The notes: generated by a model from the letters alone, not told the origin. Numbered from the stretch's first letter, positions 1 through 7,977 are shown. The stretch is 35,856 nucleotides of DNA from Campylobacteraceae bacterium (GCA_031284315.1 JAITAB010000066.1:1-35856), one strand, 5' to 3'. Translations and numbers: made by a program.

Positions 1-1
1 C

Positions 2-88
2 ATTTTATAACTCTCTTTTTATTTTCTTTTACTTTTTCATATTTTAAAGCTATTAGTTTGGATTCCCGCCTGCGCGGGAATGACGGAA
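2..88 (+). repeat. Left copy of a ~86-bp dispersed direct repeat
   Basis: Positions 2-88 match 7333-7417 in the same orientation with a few substitutions and about 2 bp of indel. The shared part runs from ATTTTATAACTCTCTTTT through TATTAGTTTGGATTCCCGCC to the end of a 20-bp palindromic unit followed by GACGGA. The two copies bracket the PLA2/propeller genes and the amino-acid ABC operon. No transposase lies beside either copy, so this is a dispersed non-coding repeat rather than an insertion sequence. Confidence 0.75.
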
Positions 89-370
89 GGGGCGGATTCC
101 CGCCTTCCCTCACGATATGGGCTTCGTTTGTCATTCGGTCGCGGGAATGACATAGAGAATGTATGCATTCCGCATGAAACAATGAAATAATGGAAAGTTT
201 GGATTCCCGTATTCCCTCACGATATGCACTTCGCTTGTCGTTCTATCGCGGGAATGACGAAAAAGGGCGCATGCGCTTCGTTCGCAATAATGGAAAGAGT
301 GTCATGCTCCATGCAATAATCCGAACAATTGCAAAAAGTATAATTCCGTCATTCCTGCGTAGGCGGGAAT
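62..370. repeat. Cluster of dRS3-like palindromic repeats (ATTCCC-N8-GGGAAT)
   Basis: Short units lie at 62-81 (ATTCCC, N8 GCCTGCGC, GGGAAT) and, in inverted orientation with one mismatch, at 351-370 (ATTCCT, N8 GCGTAGGC, GGGAAT). Two longer versions lie at 96-148 and 203-255. In these the ATTCCC and GGGAAT ends enclose a shared interior containing TTCCCTCACGATATG and TCGCGGGAAT. A half unit is at 450-455. The 6-8-6 architecture is that of the neisserial dRS3 repeat; relationship by descent is not shown. Apart from these repeats and the small ORF at 629-787, I see no gene between 1 and 777. Confidence 0.8.
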
Positions 371-628
371 CCATTCTTTTTGCTTCAATATTCAAAAATT
401 CAAAAATTGAAATGTTTTAATTTTTTGCCGTTTTTTGTTTTTCTTTTGGATTCCCGCCTATTAAGATAAAAAAATATAAGCATTCAAAAATGCTAAACAT
501 CAAAAAAAAGAACCACAATAAACTTATCAGCCTTTTGCCCATGCAATGTTAATTATTGTAATTTTATCGGATTGACACAAAAATTAGCACAGGTATGAAA
601 GTTTTGAATTATACATACGAAGCTTTTA

Positions 629-787
629 TCAATTTTTTAGATAATTTGTTTTCGGATTTTCAAACATTTCGGCGATATTTTCATACTCAACTGCTTTTTC
701 GCTCTTTATCACAAGAACTGCTTTACTGTTTACACGTAAAGGGTTTGTTCTTACATAAAAAACAAACCCTTGATAGTTTAATTCCAT
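629..787 (-). CDS. Small ORF (52 aa) overlapping the 3' end of the PLA2-like gene
   Basis: On the minus strand an ATG at 787-785 lies inside the last codons of the PLA2-like gene in another frame. It opens 52 codons ending at TGA 631-629. The product begins MELNYQGFVFYVRTNPLRV and continues with a charged, protein-like sequence (KAVEYENIAEMFENPKTNY). The frame extends a little upstream of the ATG, so it may also be the tail of a decayed longer gene. I do not recognise the family. A hairpin at 739-771 lies inside the reading frame, which weakens the coding claim. It could be a small partner or immunity remnant for the upstream toxin-like protein, but that rests on position alone. Confidence 0.4.
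   Translation of the reverse strand: MELNYQGFVFYVRTNPLRVNSKAVLVIKSEKAVEYENIAEMFENPKTNYLKN
739..771 (-). terminator. Hairpin just after the PLA2-like stop codon
   Basis: AAGGGTTTGTT (739-749) and AACAAACCCTT (761-771) form an 11-bp perfect inverted repeat with an 11-nt loop, 6 nt beyond the PLA2-like stop codon at 778. Position and stem strength fit a terminator of the propeller-PLA2 transcript. The U-tract on the minus strand is short, so efficiency is uncertain, and the stem also sits inside the candidate small ORF at 629-787. Confidence 0.5.
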
Positions 788-2796
788 CCACTCATAACGA
801 TTTGCATAAAGGCATCATTGTTTTTAATACCATTGTCATTTCTTATATCTATTCCATTATCAACTGCAAATGAGTTGATGTCTTGAATTATCATGTTTAT
901 ATCATTTGAGGTCAGGAAGTTGTTACTATATGTTTCAAAGCTCCTGTCAGCGCTTGCATATGGGTCATATTCAAAAATAACATCTGCCATATAGCGTTCT
1001 TCGCTATTTTTTACAAATGTGCCTTCATTGGTTACTCTTGTTATTTGTTCATTATTATCAACTAAAGTATTTGATGTTCTTATCTCTGTTATGCCAAGTT
1101 CATCCAAAGTAAAAAGCTCATCTTTTTGTGACATACCGTCTTGATTTTTATCTTGCCAAACTTTTAAATCATTAAATTTTTCATCACTTGCATCTATGAT
1201 ACCGTCTCCATTTGAGTCAATTCTGTTTTTAAGATCGGCAAAACCATCAATATTATCGTTGCCAAACAGTTCATTTATATTGTCAATCTTACCATTACCA
1301 TTTTCATCATATACAATAAAGCCATCGTCTTTATCTATCCAAGCTGTATGTTTTCTTATGCCATCAGCATTTAAATCAAAGAAAACATTTGACTTGTCAA
1401 GTTCAACAAAAGATATTTGCGAATTTCCATTTAAATCAAGCACAAGCGGATCCCAGCCGGACGGACAATCATCATTGCTAATTGTTACCGTATCTTGCGA
1501 TATGGTAAGATAACAATACAGCATATCAGATTCTATTATAGAAGACCTTCTATCTGCGGGCATATAAAACGAATCGCCTAGATACAATAATTCTTCTGAT
1601 TGAACATAAGTTGCTCTAAATTCTGCATTTATGTCCAGCTCAAATATTTCTTCCAAATCATGCCCCAAGTAATTTTTTAAATTAACTACGCTGATGTCCT
1701 CTATTATATCTATGCGAATGTATTCAACTGTTTCAAAATTTGGTGAATCTTCGCTTGATGCAATATGTTCATTATTGTCTGAATTTTCTATCAAAGTATT
1801 GGTATACTCAAACATAGTACTTAGTTCTATCCACCTTACTTCTTCTTCCATCCATCTTAAGTCCTCTTCCATGCTTAACATACTTTGTGAAAATATATTA
1901 TTATGGATATAGTCCCAATAATCATATGAATAATAGTTGGAAGCAGGGGTTTGATATGAATCCATAGAAGAGAAACTATCATAGTTGTATCCCCAAGGAT
2001 CCATATCTATCGGAATTTCTATGGTTACAGTTTCGTAACTAAGCTCAGTGAAGTTACAAACTGCTTGATCAACTTTACTCTCTTCGGATAAAGGCAGATA
2101 TAACACTTCATCGACAGCTGCTGTTAAGCCGCCGCTATGGATGTGATCGCCATTTGCTTGATTTATGTTTGTACTCGTATATTGTTCCACATCAAAACCC
2201 AGTATTTCCGACAACTCATCATAGTCAGTAGTGTCTTCCGATTTAAGCGCTATAACTGTAATTTGTTTGGTTTGACCATTTGCAGCGCCATAATAATCAT
2301 CAGGCAAACCCCAAAAACTTTCATCATTAAATCCGAGCCCAAGCGAATTTTCACTTGAACTTGAATTGGAAAAATAATCATATATACCTATAGCTGCATC
2401 TTTTATCATTTCGTATGCATCTTGTACGAAATCTATAAATGCATTTGGTAAATCCCACAAAACCGTTTTAACAGCAAAAGCCGCAAATATACCTACACTC
2501 AAAGCCAAGTCATACGGCGACTCTATCTTGCCCTGTGTATATAGTCCTGTGACATCTGCCATTAACTTCAAATCAGCTATCAATATATCCGTAGCATCGG
2601 TAGCTAACTCATATGCTTTATCATGATCCATGCATGCTTTATCAACCGAAGTGGTATATTCGGAACCTTCCTCAGTTGCCGGCTTACCCGAACTATCAAA
2701 TACGCCTGCTGTCCAACCGGGTCCGCAATAGTTAGTGCCCTTAAAGCCAAACTGTGTTAGATTACTGCCATCCACTAAAATATCCATAATATCCAT
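778..2796 (-). CDS. Phospholipase A2-like protein with calcium-binding repeats, secreted-effector type
   Basis: This 672-aa protein has a phospholipase A2-like N-terminus: a calcium-loop motif NYCGPGW (residues 22-28) followed by CMDHDKAY (55-62), matching the PLA2 CxxHDxxY signature with His58-Asp59 as the expected dyad. A hydrophobic stretch lies near 95-125, then a long acidic, Ser/Tyr-rich middle. Residues about 449-570 carry EF-hand/RTX-associated loops: DPLVLDLNGN, DENGNGKID, DSNGDGIID and DKNQDG. That block is common in large type I-secreted calcium-binding proteins. There is no N-terminal signal peptide, so a leaderless export route is plausible but not shown. AGGAG precedes ATG 2796. 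It lies 20 bp after the propeller gene, probably in one operon. A role as lipolytic toxin or effector is inferred. Confidence 0.7.
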   Translation of the reverse strand: MDIMDILVDGSNLTQFGFKGTNYCGPGWTAGVFDSSGKPATEEGSEYTTSVDKACMDHDKAYELATDATDILIADLKLMADVTGLYTQGKIESPYDLALSVGIFAAFAVKTVLWDLPNAFIDFVQDAYEMIKDAAIGIYDYFSNSSSSENSLGLGFNDESFWGLPDDYYGAANGQTKQITVIALKSEDTTDYDELSEILGFDVEQYTSTNINQANGDHIHSGGLTAAVDEVLYLPLSEESKVDQAVCNFTELSYETVTIEIPIDMDPWGYNYDSFSSMDSYQTPASNYYSYDYWDYIHNNIFSQSMLSMEEDLRWMEEEVRWIELSTMFEYTNTLIENSDNNEHIASSEDSPNFETVEYIRIDIIEDISVVNLKNYLGHDLEEIFELDINAEFRATYVQSEELLYLGDSFYMPADRRSSIIESDMLYCYLTISQDTVTISNDDCPSGWDPLVLDLNGNSQISFVELDKSNVFFDLNADGIRKHTAWIDKDDGFIVYDENGNGKIDNINELFGNDNIDGFADLKNRIDSNGDGIIDASDEKFNDLKVWQDKNQDGMSQKDELFTLDELGITEIRTSNTLVDNNEQITRVTNEGTFVKNSEERYMADVIFEYDPYASADRSFETYSNNFLTSNDINMIIQDINSFAVDNGIDIRNDNGIKNNDAFMQIVMSGWN

Positions 2797-2816
2797 AGTT
2801 GTCTCCTATAAAATTT

Positions 2817-3875
2817 TTAATCGCCTATCTCAACTAATTTTCTAAAAACTATCTCATTTTCTATGGTATCGCTTATAAAAATCTCTTTTTTGTTAAAAGG
2901 GATTCTTGCAAAGTTTTGCATTGATCTGCTTCGTATATTTTCGCAGTTATTCCCACTACTGTCGCACCTGTAAATAAAGAATATAAAACGACCGCCTTTA
3001 CCCTCTCTGTTTGTTCTAAAATAGATATTGCCATCCATATCTTTACCATCAAAGTAGATTTCAAAAAAACCGCTGCTTTGGTCAAAGCTCAACATACGAA
3101 GTTTAAGCGTCGATTTATTCACAGCATACAGACTTGTTTGATCAAACATACTTCCTTTTGGTTTAAAGGTAGGCAAACTTTTGGAGCCATACGCTGAAAA
3201 CAGTATCTCATCACCATCGTCATATATGCGATGTGTTTGATACATTTCATAATTTGTTAATTTTGTCTCTTTATTTGCAATTAAATCATAAGAATATAAG
3301 TCAAATTTACTTGCAGGCGTTTTTCCACTCTTTCTTGGGATGCCTCTAAAATAATAGAGCATTTTCCCATCGGTAGAAAAAATAGGAGCACGATTTACTC
3401 CTTGGGGAATGTTTAAATAACGATAACTCCAATCTTTTGTATCTAAAATAATTACATCCTGTTCGTCAATCATAAAACCATCCATATAACCATTGTTACG
3501 CATAACAATTGAGATAGCAACTACTTTTGTTCCGTCTCTTGACCAATTGGGTTGTGTCCAACTCCTTCCCTTTTCTTCTTGTATCTTGCTTATCTTTCCG
3601 CTTTTTAAATCTAACAACTGAAGTCCGTCTACTATTTGGTCTGTATTAAACAGTATCTTTGTGCCCTCAGGTGATATGGAATAATTGAATACCGTTTTAT
3701 TCATTATTCCCGTTTTATAAACAGTCTCTATAAAATCCGCCGCTATACCTTTTTGAAAAAAACCAAAAATAATTAAAAAAATGAATAGAATTTTTGTTTT
3801 TGCGAATGTTGCAATATTGTTATTTATGATAAACAGTTCTTTATCGCAATTTTTTTGTGTATTTATGGATTTCAT
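2817..3875 (-). CDS. Exported TolB-like beta-propeller protein
   Basis: This 352-aa protein has a long N-terminus with a hydrophobic segment (residues about 28-45, ILFIFLIIFGFFQKGIAA) that could be a signal peptide cut after GIA or a membrane anchor. The rest consists of repeated blades such as YSISPEGTKILF, NWSRDGTKVVAIS and IFSTDGKMLYYF, the pattern of TolB/WD40-like PD40 propellers. The strong AGAGGA site lies 5 nt before ATG 3875. It is the first gene of a two-gene unit with the PLA2-like protein. No enzymatic motif is seen. A periplasmic partner, escort or immunity function for the PLA2 protein is an inference from the pairing only. Confidence 0.6.
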   Translation of the reverse strand: MKSINTQKNCDKELFIINNNIATFAKTKILFIFLIIFGFFQKGIAADFIETVYKTGIMNKTVFNYSISPEGTKILFNTDQIVDGLQLLDLKSGKISKIQEEKGRSWTQPNWSRDGTKVVAISIVMRNNGYMDGFMIDEQDVIILDTKDWSYRYLNIPQGVNRAPIFSTDGKMLYYFRGIPRKSGKTPASKFDLYSYDLIANKETKLTNYEMYQTHRIYDDGDEILFSAYGSKSLPTFKPKGSMFDQTSLYAVNKSTLKLRMLSFDQSSGFFEIYFDGKDMDGNIYFRTNREGKGGRFIFFIYRCDSSGNNCENIRSRSMQNFARIPFNKKEIFISDTIENEIVFRKLVEIGD

Positions 3876-3930
3876 TTTATTCCTCTTATGAAATATTTTT
3901 GAATTCTATCATATAAATTATTAAAAGAAA

Positions 3931-3952
3931 TTGATAATTATTATTGTTTATC
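3931..3952. promoter_or_regulatory. Fur-box-like site upstream of the propeller-PLA2 operon
   Basis: TTGATAATTATTATTGTTTATC resembles the Fur consensus (GATAATNATTATC core), with AT-rich sequence containing candidate -10 hexamers (TATGAT, TAGAAT on the minus strand) between it and the gene at 3875. The region is very AT-rich, so a chance match is possible. The rest of 3876-4106 shows no gene. Confidence 0.3.
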
Positions 3953-4106
3953 TAAATTCAATAAGACACTTGCATATATGAAGCTTATTTGATGATTTAG
4001 TCTATGGTTTTGAACGATAATAAGCCATAGAAAATAGATAAAATGCAAAAAGAGTGTTTAACATAAAAACTCTCTTACAAAAAAGTTTTCTTACTTGGTT
4101 TCATAT

Positions 4107-4140
4107 TCATGAGGCTATTGCAGCTGCAATAGCCTCATGA
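4107..4140. terminator. 34-bp perfect palindrome after the amino-acid transport operon
   Basis: TCATGAGGCTATTGCAG is followed directly by its exact reverse complement, giving a 34-bp palindrome without a spacer, 5 bp beyond the stop codon of the binding-protein gene at 4146. It can form a long hairpin in the transcript and probably ends the minus-strand operon, although no clear U-tract follows. It could also act as a cruciform or protein-binding site. Confidence 0.5.
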
Positions 4141-4145
4141 AGTTA

Positions 4146-4970
4146 TTATAAAACTCCGCCCTCAACTATCAAATCTTTAGGATCAACAGTATCGCCGTAA
4201 ACGGGTTTCAAGGTAGCTTCGTAAGCTTTGTGGGCAAAATTCTCTTTGCCGAGTTTTGTCAAAGTAGTATTTATCCACTCTCTAAGTTCGTCATTGCCTT
4301 TTTTGACAGCCGGGGCTATCGGATCAACGCTTCCAAGAGAGCCTACGCCGACACGAAAACCTTTATTTGACAAAGCCCATGCGAACAAAAGCGCGTTATC
4401 CTGCGACAATCCAACGCCTCTGCCGTCTTTTAGCGCCTGAAAGGCTTCCGTTATCTGGTCATATTTTACAAGCGTGATTTCGGGGTGGTTTTTTGAAAAA
4501 TAGACATCCGCCGTTGTGCCTCTGATAACGATAAGCTTTTTGCCTTTGAGCTGTTTAATGTCCGTTATAAGGTCGTTTTCTTTTGACACTACGCCGATAG
4601 CCGTTTTGAAGTACGGATTTGCAAAATCAACTCTTTTTTTGCGCTCGTCCGTTACTGTGAAATTCGCAAAAACTATATCAACTCTGCCGCTTTCCAATAT
4701 CTCAACTCTTGCCGCAGGTTCCACCAAAACATACTCCACTTTATTTTCGTCTCCCAAAAGCTCTTTTGCCAATCGTTTGACAAAATAGATATCGTAGCCT
4801 TGATTTTTGCCCTGCGCGTCTATATATCCAAACGGCGGCTTATCGCTGAAAACCGCTACTCTCAAAACGCCGCGCTCTTTAATAGCGGCGATGGACGAAG
4901 GATTTAACTCTGCGCCAAATCCAAAACTAAATGCCAAAAACGATAGAATTAAAATTCTAATCAATTTCAT
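4146..4970 (-). CDS. CjaA-like periplasmic amino-acid (probably cysteine) binding protein
   Basis: This 274-aa solute-binding protein of the SBP_bac_3 family has a signal peptide (MKLIRILILSFLAFSFGFGA). The mature part has the family pattern RVAVFSDKPPFGYIDAQGKN, ANFTVTDERKKRVDFANPYF and VIRGTTADVYF. It ends EGGVL, closely resembling recalled C. jejuni CjaA, which binds cysteine. Unlike lipidated CjaA forms, no lipobox Cys is present, so it should be a free periplasmic protein. AAAGGAG precedes ATG 4970. It is the last gene of an ABC operon whose ATPase and permeases lie just upstream. Cysteine as substrate is inferred from the CjaA likeness; other polar amino acids remain possible. Confidence 0.85.
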   Translation of the reverse strand: MKLIRILILSFLAFSFGFGAELNPSSIAAIKERGVLRVAVFSDKPPFGYIDAQGKNQGYDIYFVKRLAKELLGDENKVEYVLVEPAARVEILESGRVDIVFANFTVTDERKKRVDFANPYFKTAIGVVSKENDLITDIKQLKGKKLIVIRGTTADVYFSKNHPEITLVKYDQITEAFQALKDGRGVGLSQDNALLFAWALSNKGFRVGVGSLGSVDPIAPAVKKGNDELREWINTTLTKLGKENFAHKAYEATLKPVYGDTVDPKDLIVEGGVL

Positions 4971-4981
4971 TTTTTTCTCCT

Positions 4982-5725
4982 TTAAGAAATGTTAAAACTA
5001 AATCGGCTCAAAAAGCGTTTCGCGCGTTCGCTGCTCGGGTTGTCAAAGAAAATTTCAGGTAAATTTTCCTCCACGATTTTCCCCTCGTCCAAAAAAATAA
5101 CTCTGTCGGCTACAGCTTTTGCAAATGCCATCTCATGCGTAACTATTATCATAGTCATGCCGATATTTGCAAGCTCTAGCAAGCAGTCCAGCACTTCTCT
5201 TACCATTTCCGGATCCAAAGAAGCCGTAACTTCGTCAAAGAGCATAATTTTAGGATTCATGCAAAGCGCGCGCACTATCGCGACACGCTGTTTTTGCCCG
5301 CCTGAAAGCTGCCTTGGATAGGCATCTTTTTTCTCTTCCAATCCAACTCTTTTCAGCAAAGAGAGGGCTTTTTCTTCCGCCTCTTTTCTCTGCCGTTTTT
5401 GTACTTTTAGCGGACCTAACAAAATATTATCCAAAATGTTCATGTGCGCAAACAAATCGTAGCTTTGAAAAACCATACCGATTTGCTGGCGTATGAGATT
5501 CCATTTTGTATTTTTGCCGCTTATTTTTTTGCCTTCAAATACAATTTCACCTCCTTGTATCTCTTCAAGACCGTTTATGCACCTAAGAAGCGTGCTTTTA
5601 CCGCACCCTGAAGGTCCAACTACGACCAAAACTTCCCCTTTGTCAATTGTGAGATTTATATCATGCAAAATCTCAGCCGAATCAAACTTTTTGTAAAGAT
5701 GATTTATTTCCAATAAATGCGACAA
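4982..5725 (-). CDS. Polar amino-acid ABC transporter ATP-binding protein
   Basis: The product is about 247 aa. It carries Walker [10 protein letters not shown], signature LSGGQKQR, Walker B IMLFDEV followed by TASLDPE, and the switch His in VTHEMAFA, as in GlnQ/PebC-type ATPases. A longer frame reaches back to 5854, but its first 43 codons overlap the upstream permease gene and are not family-like. The start is TTG at 5725-5723 with AGAGGAG five bases upstream, 10 nt after the permease stop. It would power the two permeases encoded immediately upstream and act with the binding protein encoded downstream. Confidence 0.9.
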   Translation of the reverse strand: MSHLLEINHLYKKFDSAEILHDINLTIDKGEVLVVVGPSGCGKSTLLRCINGLEEIQGGEIVFEGKKISGKNTKWNLIRQQIGMVFQSYDLFAHMNILDNILLGPLKVQKRQRKEAEEKALSLLKRVGLEEKKDAYPRQLSGGQKQRVAIVRALCMNPKIMLFDEVTASLDPEMVREVLDCLLELANIGMTMIIVTHEMAFAKAVADRVIFLDEGKIVEENLPEIFFDNPSSERAKRFLSRFSFNIS

Positions 5726-5735
5726 AGCTTCTCCT

Positions 5736-6410
5736 CTACTGCCATTTTTCTTCAAGCCTTTTTGAGGCAAAAGAGATGGGATAGCAGATGATAAAATACA
5801 AAAAGAATACAAATCCGTATATCCAAAACGCCGCATGCGGGTTTGTAAGGACATTGTATTCTATGATCTGCTGTCCTATTTTCAGCACTTCAACGACTGT
5901 TATCAAAGCTACCAAAGGCGTTGTTTTTATCATTCTTGTTACGAGATTGATAGCCGATGGCATTAGTCTCCTCAAAGCCTGCGGCGCTATGATATAAGCG
6001 TAAAGCTGGTATCTGTTCAAGCCCAAAGCCAACGCGCTTTGTCTTTGGTGCGGCGGTAAAGACGTAATCGCAGCCCTTACCAAATCGCTCATTTCCGCGC
6101 TTCCCCATATTGTAAAGACTATAATTCCTGTCAATTCTCCGCTCCATGCGACGCCGAAAGCTTTTGCTGCGCCGTAGTAAAATACAAACAGCCAGACTAT
6201 CAACGGTATTATCCTGACGCATTCAAGATAGAGTTTGCAGACGGTTTTGAGCGCTCTGTTTTTGCTTGAGGCAAAAATGCCTATGAGCGAGCCGAACAAC
6301 ATACTAAGCGCGACTGAAATGACGGCTATCCTAACCGTTACCCAAAGACCGCCCAAAAGTCTTTGCATGTTCATGCCTTCAAACAAAATCTCAATTCCCA
6401 AAAGCTGCAT
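5736..6410 (-). CDS. Polar amino-acid ABC transporter permease (second)
   Basis: This 224-aa HisM/GlnP-type inner-membrane permease has several hydrophobic segments. Its family loop is [26 protein letters not shown], the EAA-type motif that contacts the ATPase. AGAGG lies upstream of ATG 6410, and the start overlaps the end of the preceding permease by 20 bp, indicating translational coupling. A second ATG at Met13 is possible. It should pair with the other permease to form the heterodimeric channel. Confidence 0.88.
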   Translation of the reverse strand: MQLLGIEILFEGMNMQRLLGGLWVTVRIAVISVALSMLFGSLIGIFASSKNRALKTVCKLYLECVRIIPLIVWLFVFYYGAAKAFGVAWSGELTGIIVFTIWGSAEMSDLVRAAITSLPPHQRQSALALGLNRYQLYAYIIAPQALRRLMPSAINLVTRMIKTTPLVALITVVEVLKIGQQIIEYNVLTNPHAAFWIYGFVFFLYFIICYPISFASKRLEEKWQ

Positions 6411-7035
6411 GTTTTATCCTCTTTTCCAAAAACCAAATTCCAAACGATATTGGCGTTAAAATAACAAGATACGATATGACAAGCATCAAAAGCGCTTCGT
6501 CCGTGGCGTAATAGAGCGATATTAAATCCTTCGCCGTAGCCACCAAATCCGTTATGGAGATGATACTCACGACAGATGTTTCTTTCAACAAAAATATCAT
6601 ATTTGCGCCGATAGCGGGGAAAGCTACCATGAGCGCTTGCGGGATTATGATATATGTTATCAACTGCGGTTTGTTCAAGCCTATGCTGAGGGCTGATTCG
6701 AGCTGCACCTTTTCTACCGCTTCAAGTCCGCCCCTGAAAGCTTCTGCCATGTAACTTCCGCCCAAAAACGCTAAAGCCGCGACCGCGCAAATGTGCGCTT
6801 CAATTTTCAATCCGAAATGCAGAAAAAAGAGTTGTATCAAAAGGGGCGTATTTCTTGAAAGCTCTATGTACGCCTTTACAAATATGCTGAAAAATTTCAC
6901 CTTAAAATACAAAACCAAAGAGCAAAAAAGTCCGATGATAAATGACAGAACAACGGCGCAAAATGCAAGATAGAGCGTATAGCAAGCGGCTCTTGCATAA
7001 AGCGGAATACTTGAAACCATCAATTCATAATCCAT
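6391..7035 (-). CDS. Polar amino-acid ABC transporter permease (first)
   Basis: This 214-aa HisQ/GlnP-type permease is the first gene of the four-gene transport operon. Hydrophobic segments surround the motif ALSIGLNKPQLITYIIIPQALMVAFP. ATG 7035 is chosen because AAGAAG lies 8 nt upstream; an in-frame GTG at 7044 is an alternative. The gene opens downstream of the repeat-rich spacer 7045-7977, where the operon promoter should lie; I could not fix its -35/-10 boxes. Confidence 0.88.
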   Translation of the reverse strand: MDYELMVSSIPLYARAACYTLYLAFCAVVLSFIIGLFCSLVLYFKVKFFSIFVKAYIELSRNTPLLIQLFFLHFGLKIEAHICAVAALAFLGGSYMAEAFRGGLEAVEKVQLESALSIGLNKPQLITYIIIPQALMVAFPAIGANMIFLLKETSVVSIISITDLVATAKDLISLYYATDEALLMLVISYLVILTPISFGIWFLEKRIKHAAFGN

Positions 7036-7332
7036 AATTTTCACTTCTTTTTAAAAAATACCGCCCAAAAAGCATCTCAGATTTGAAACTATACTAAATC
7101 AATCCATAAACTAAACTAAAACTCTGATTTTTTATATTTTGATGCGGAATATTTTGTTATTGCAAGCTTTTGGTTTTTGTCTCATAGATTGCTTGCCGTA
7201 ATGCTTTTAATAGGATCTTTTCATCATTTTCTCCTTCCTTATGTCATTTTACCTCCTTCGTCATTTCTGTGTAGATGAGAATCCAAAAAGAATATTCACA
7301 AACAAACAAAGATAATATGAAAAGAATTGATA

Positions 7333-7417
7333 TTTTATAACTCTCTTTTATTTTATTTCACATTTTTACATTTTAAAGTTATTAGTTTGGATTCCCGCCT
7401 ACGCGGGAATGACGGAG
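7333..7417 (+). repeat. Right copy of the ~86-bp direct repeat
   Basis: This matches 2-88 in the same orientation, including ATAACTCTCTTTT, TATTAGTTTGGATTCCCGCC and the palindromic unit at 7391-7410 followed by GACGGA. Recombination between the copies would delete or duplicate the ~7.3 kb between them. Confidence 0.75.
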
Positions 7418-7548
7418 ATGATGAGGATTGCTTCGTTGTTTCATTCCTCGCAATAACAAAATAAAGTTGTCATTCGCACTTATCTTTGTCGCTCTTTTTT
7501 CCGTCATTCTCGCGACCTCCCCTATGTCATTCCCGCGTAGGCGGGAAT
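7391..7548. repeat. Inverted pair of dRS3-like 20-bp units
   Basis: ATTCCC-GCCTACGC-GGGAAT at 7391-7410 and ATTCCC-GCGTAGGC-GGGAAT at 7529-7548 are perfect 6-8-6 units. Their N8 cores are reverse complements, so the units face each other. This mirrors the pair at 62-81 and 351-370, suggesting that the bracketed pair is the mobile or duplicated unit. Confidence 0.8.
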
Positions 7549-7654
7549 CCAAAAAAACAATTCAAAACATAGTAAACATTGCATGGCAATCCAGAAAAAC
7601 AAAAAAGAGTATCGTTAAGTAATATATGAAATCATTTTTTATTTACATATTTGG

Positions 7655-7715
7655 ATTCCCGTCTTCCCTCACGATATGCGCTTACTTTGTAAGCTTATCG
7701 TTCGGTCGCGGGAAT
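7655..7715. repeat. Long-form palindromic repeat unit
   Basis: Ends ATTCCC (7655-7660) and GGGAAT (7710-7715) enclose an interior with CTTCCCTCACGATATG and TTCGGTCGCGGGAAT shared with the units at 96-148 and 203-255. This copy carries extra central sequence (GCTTAC, TTT, GTAAGC) that folds on itself. Confidence 0.7.
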
Positions 7716-7977
7716 GGCGGAGGAGGCAAATTGCTTTATTGTTATGCGTTTTTTTGCTCGCACGGGAATGACATAAAGAGCGCGGGAATGACGGAAGAGG
7801 GCATGTATGCGTTTTATTTGTTGTTTAGGAATGACAAAAAAGAGATTACATGGCAAAAAGTTTTTTCTGTATTGCCGCTCTTGCAATGATGAAAAGAGCG
7901 CGTATGCATTTTATTTGCCATTAATCATGCGAATGACAAAAACGGCGCATGTGTTTTGCAGTGTCTGAGAATAGCAT

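Larger units (their letters stand above)
7045..7977. other. Repeat-rich spacer without a convincing gene
   Basis: About 930 bases between the amino-acid transporter and the desulfurase gene contain no supported coding region. Short ORFs here arise from repeats. The stretch includes a degenerate repeat at 7259-7286, the direct-repeat copy 7333-7417, dRS3-like units at 7391-7410 and 7529-7548, a long unit at 7655-7715, and several decayed fragments (CGGGAATGAC) between 7735 and 7945. It probably also holds the transporter promoter. Confidence 0.7.

Noticed and set aside
190-420. 76-aa plus-strand frame in the left repeat region
   Set aside because: It is made of palindromic repeat units (IPSFLRRRESILF is a typical translation of this repeat) and has no ribosome site.
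595-873. 92-aa plus-strand frame
   Set aside because: It runs antisense through the end of the PLA2-like gene, and the minus strand here is the better coding candidate.
5726-5854. N-terminal extension of the amino-acid ABC ATPase
   Set aside because: It overlaps the permease gene, is not family-like, and a strong ribosome site directs translation to TTG 5725.
62-7715. Repeats considered as a CRISPR array
   Set aside because: Units are palindromic, irregularly spaced, in both orientations and separated by kilobases with no uniform spacers or cas genes.
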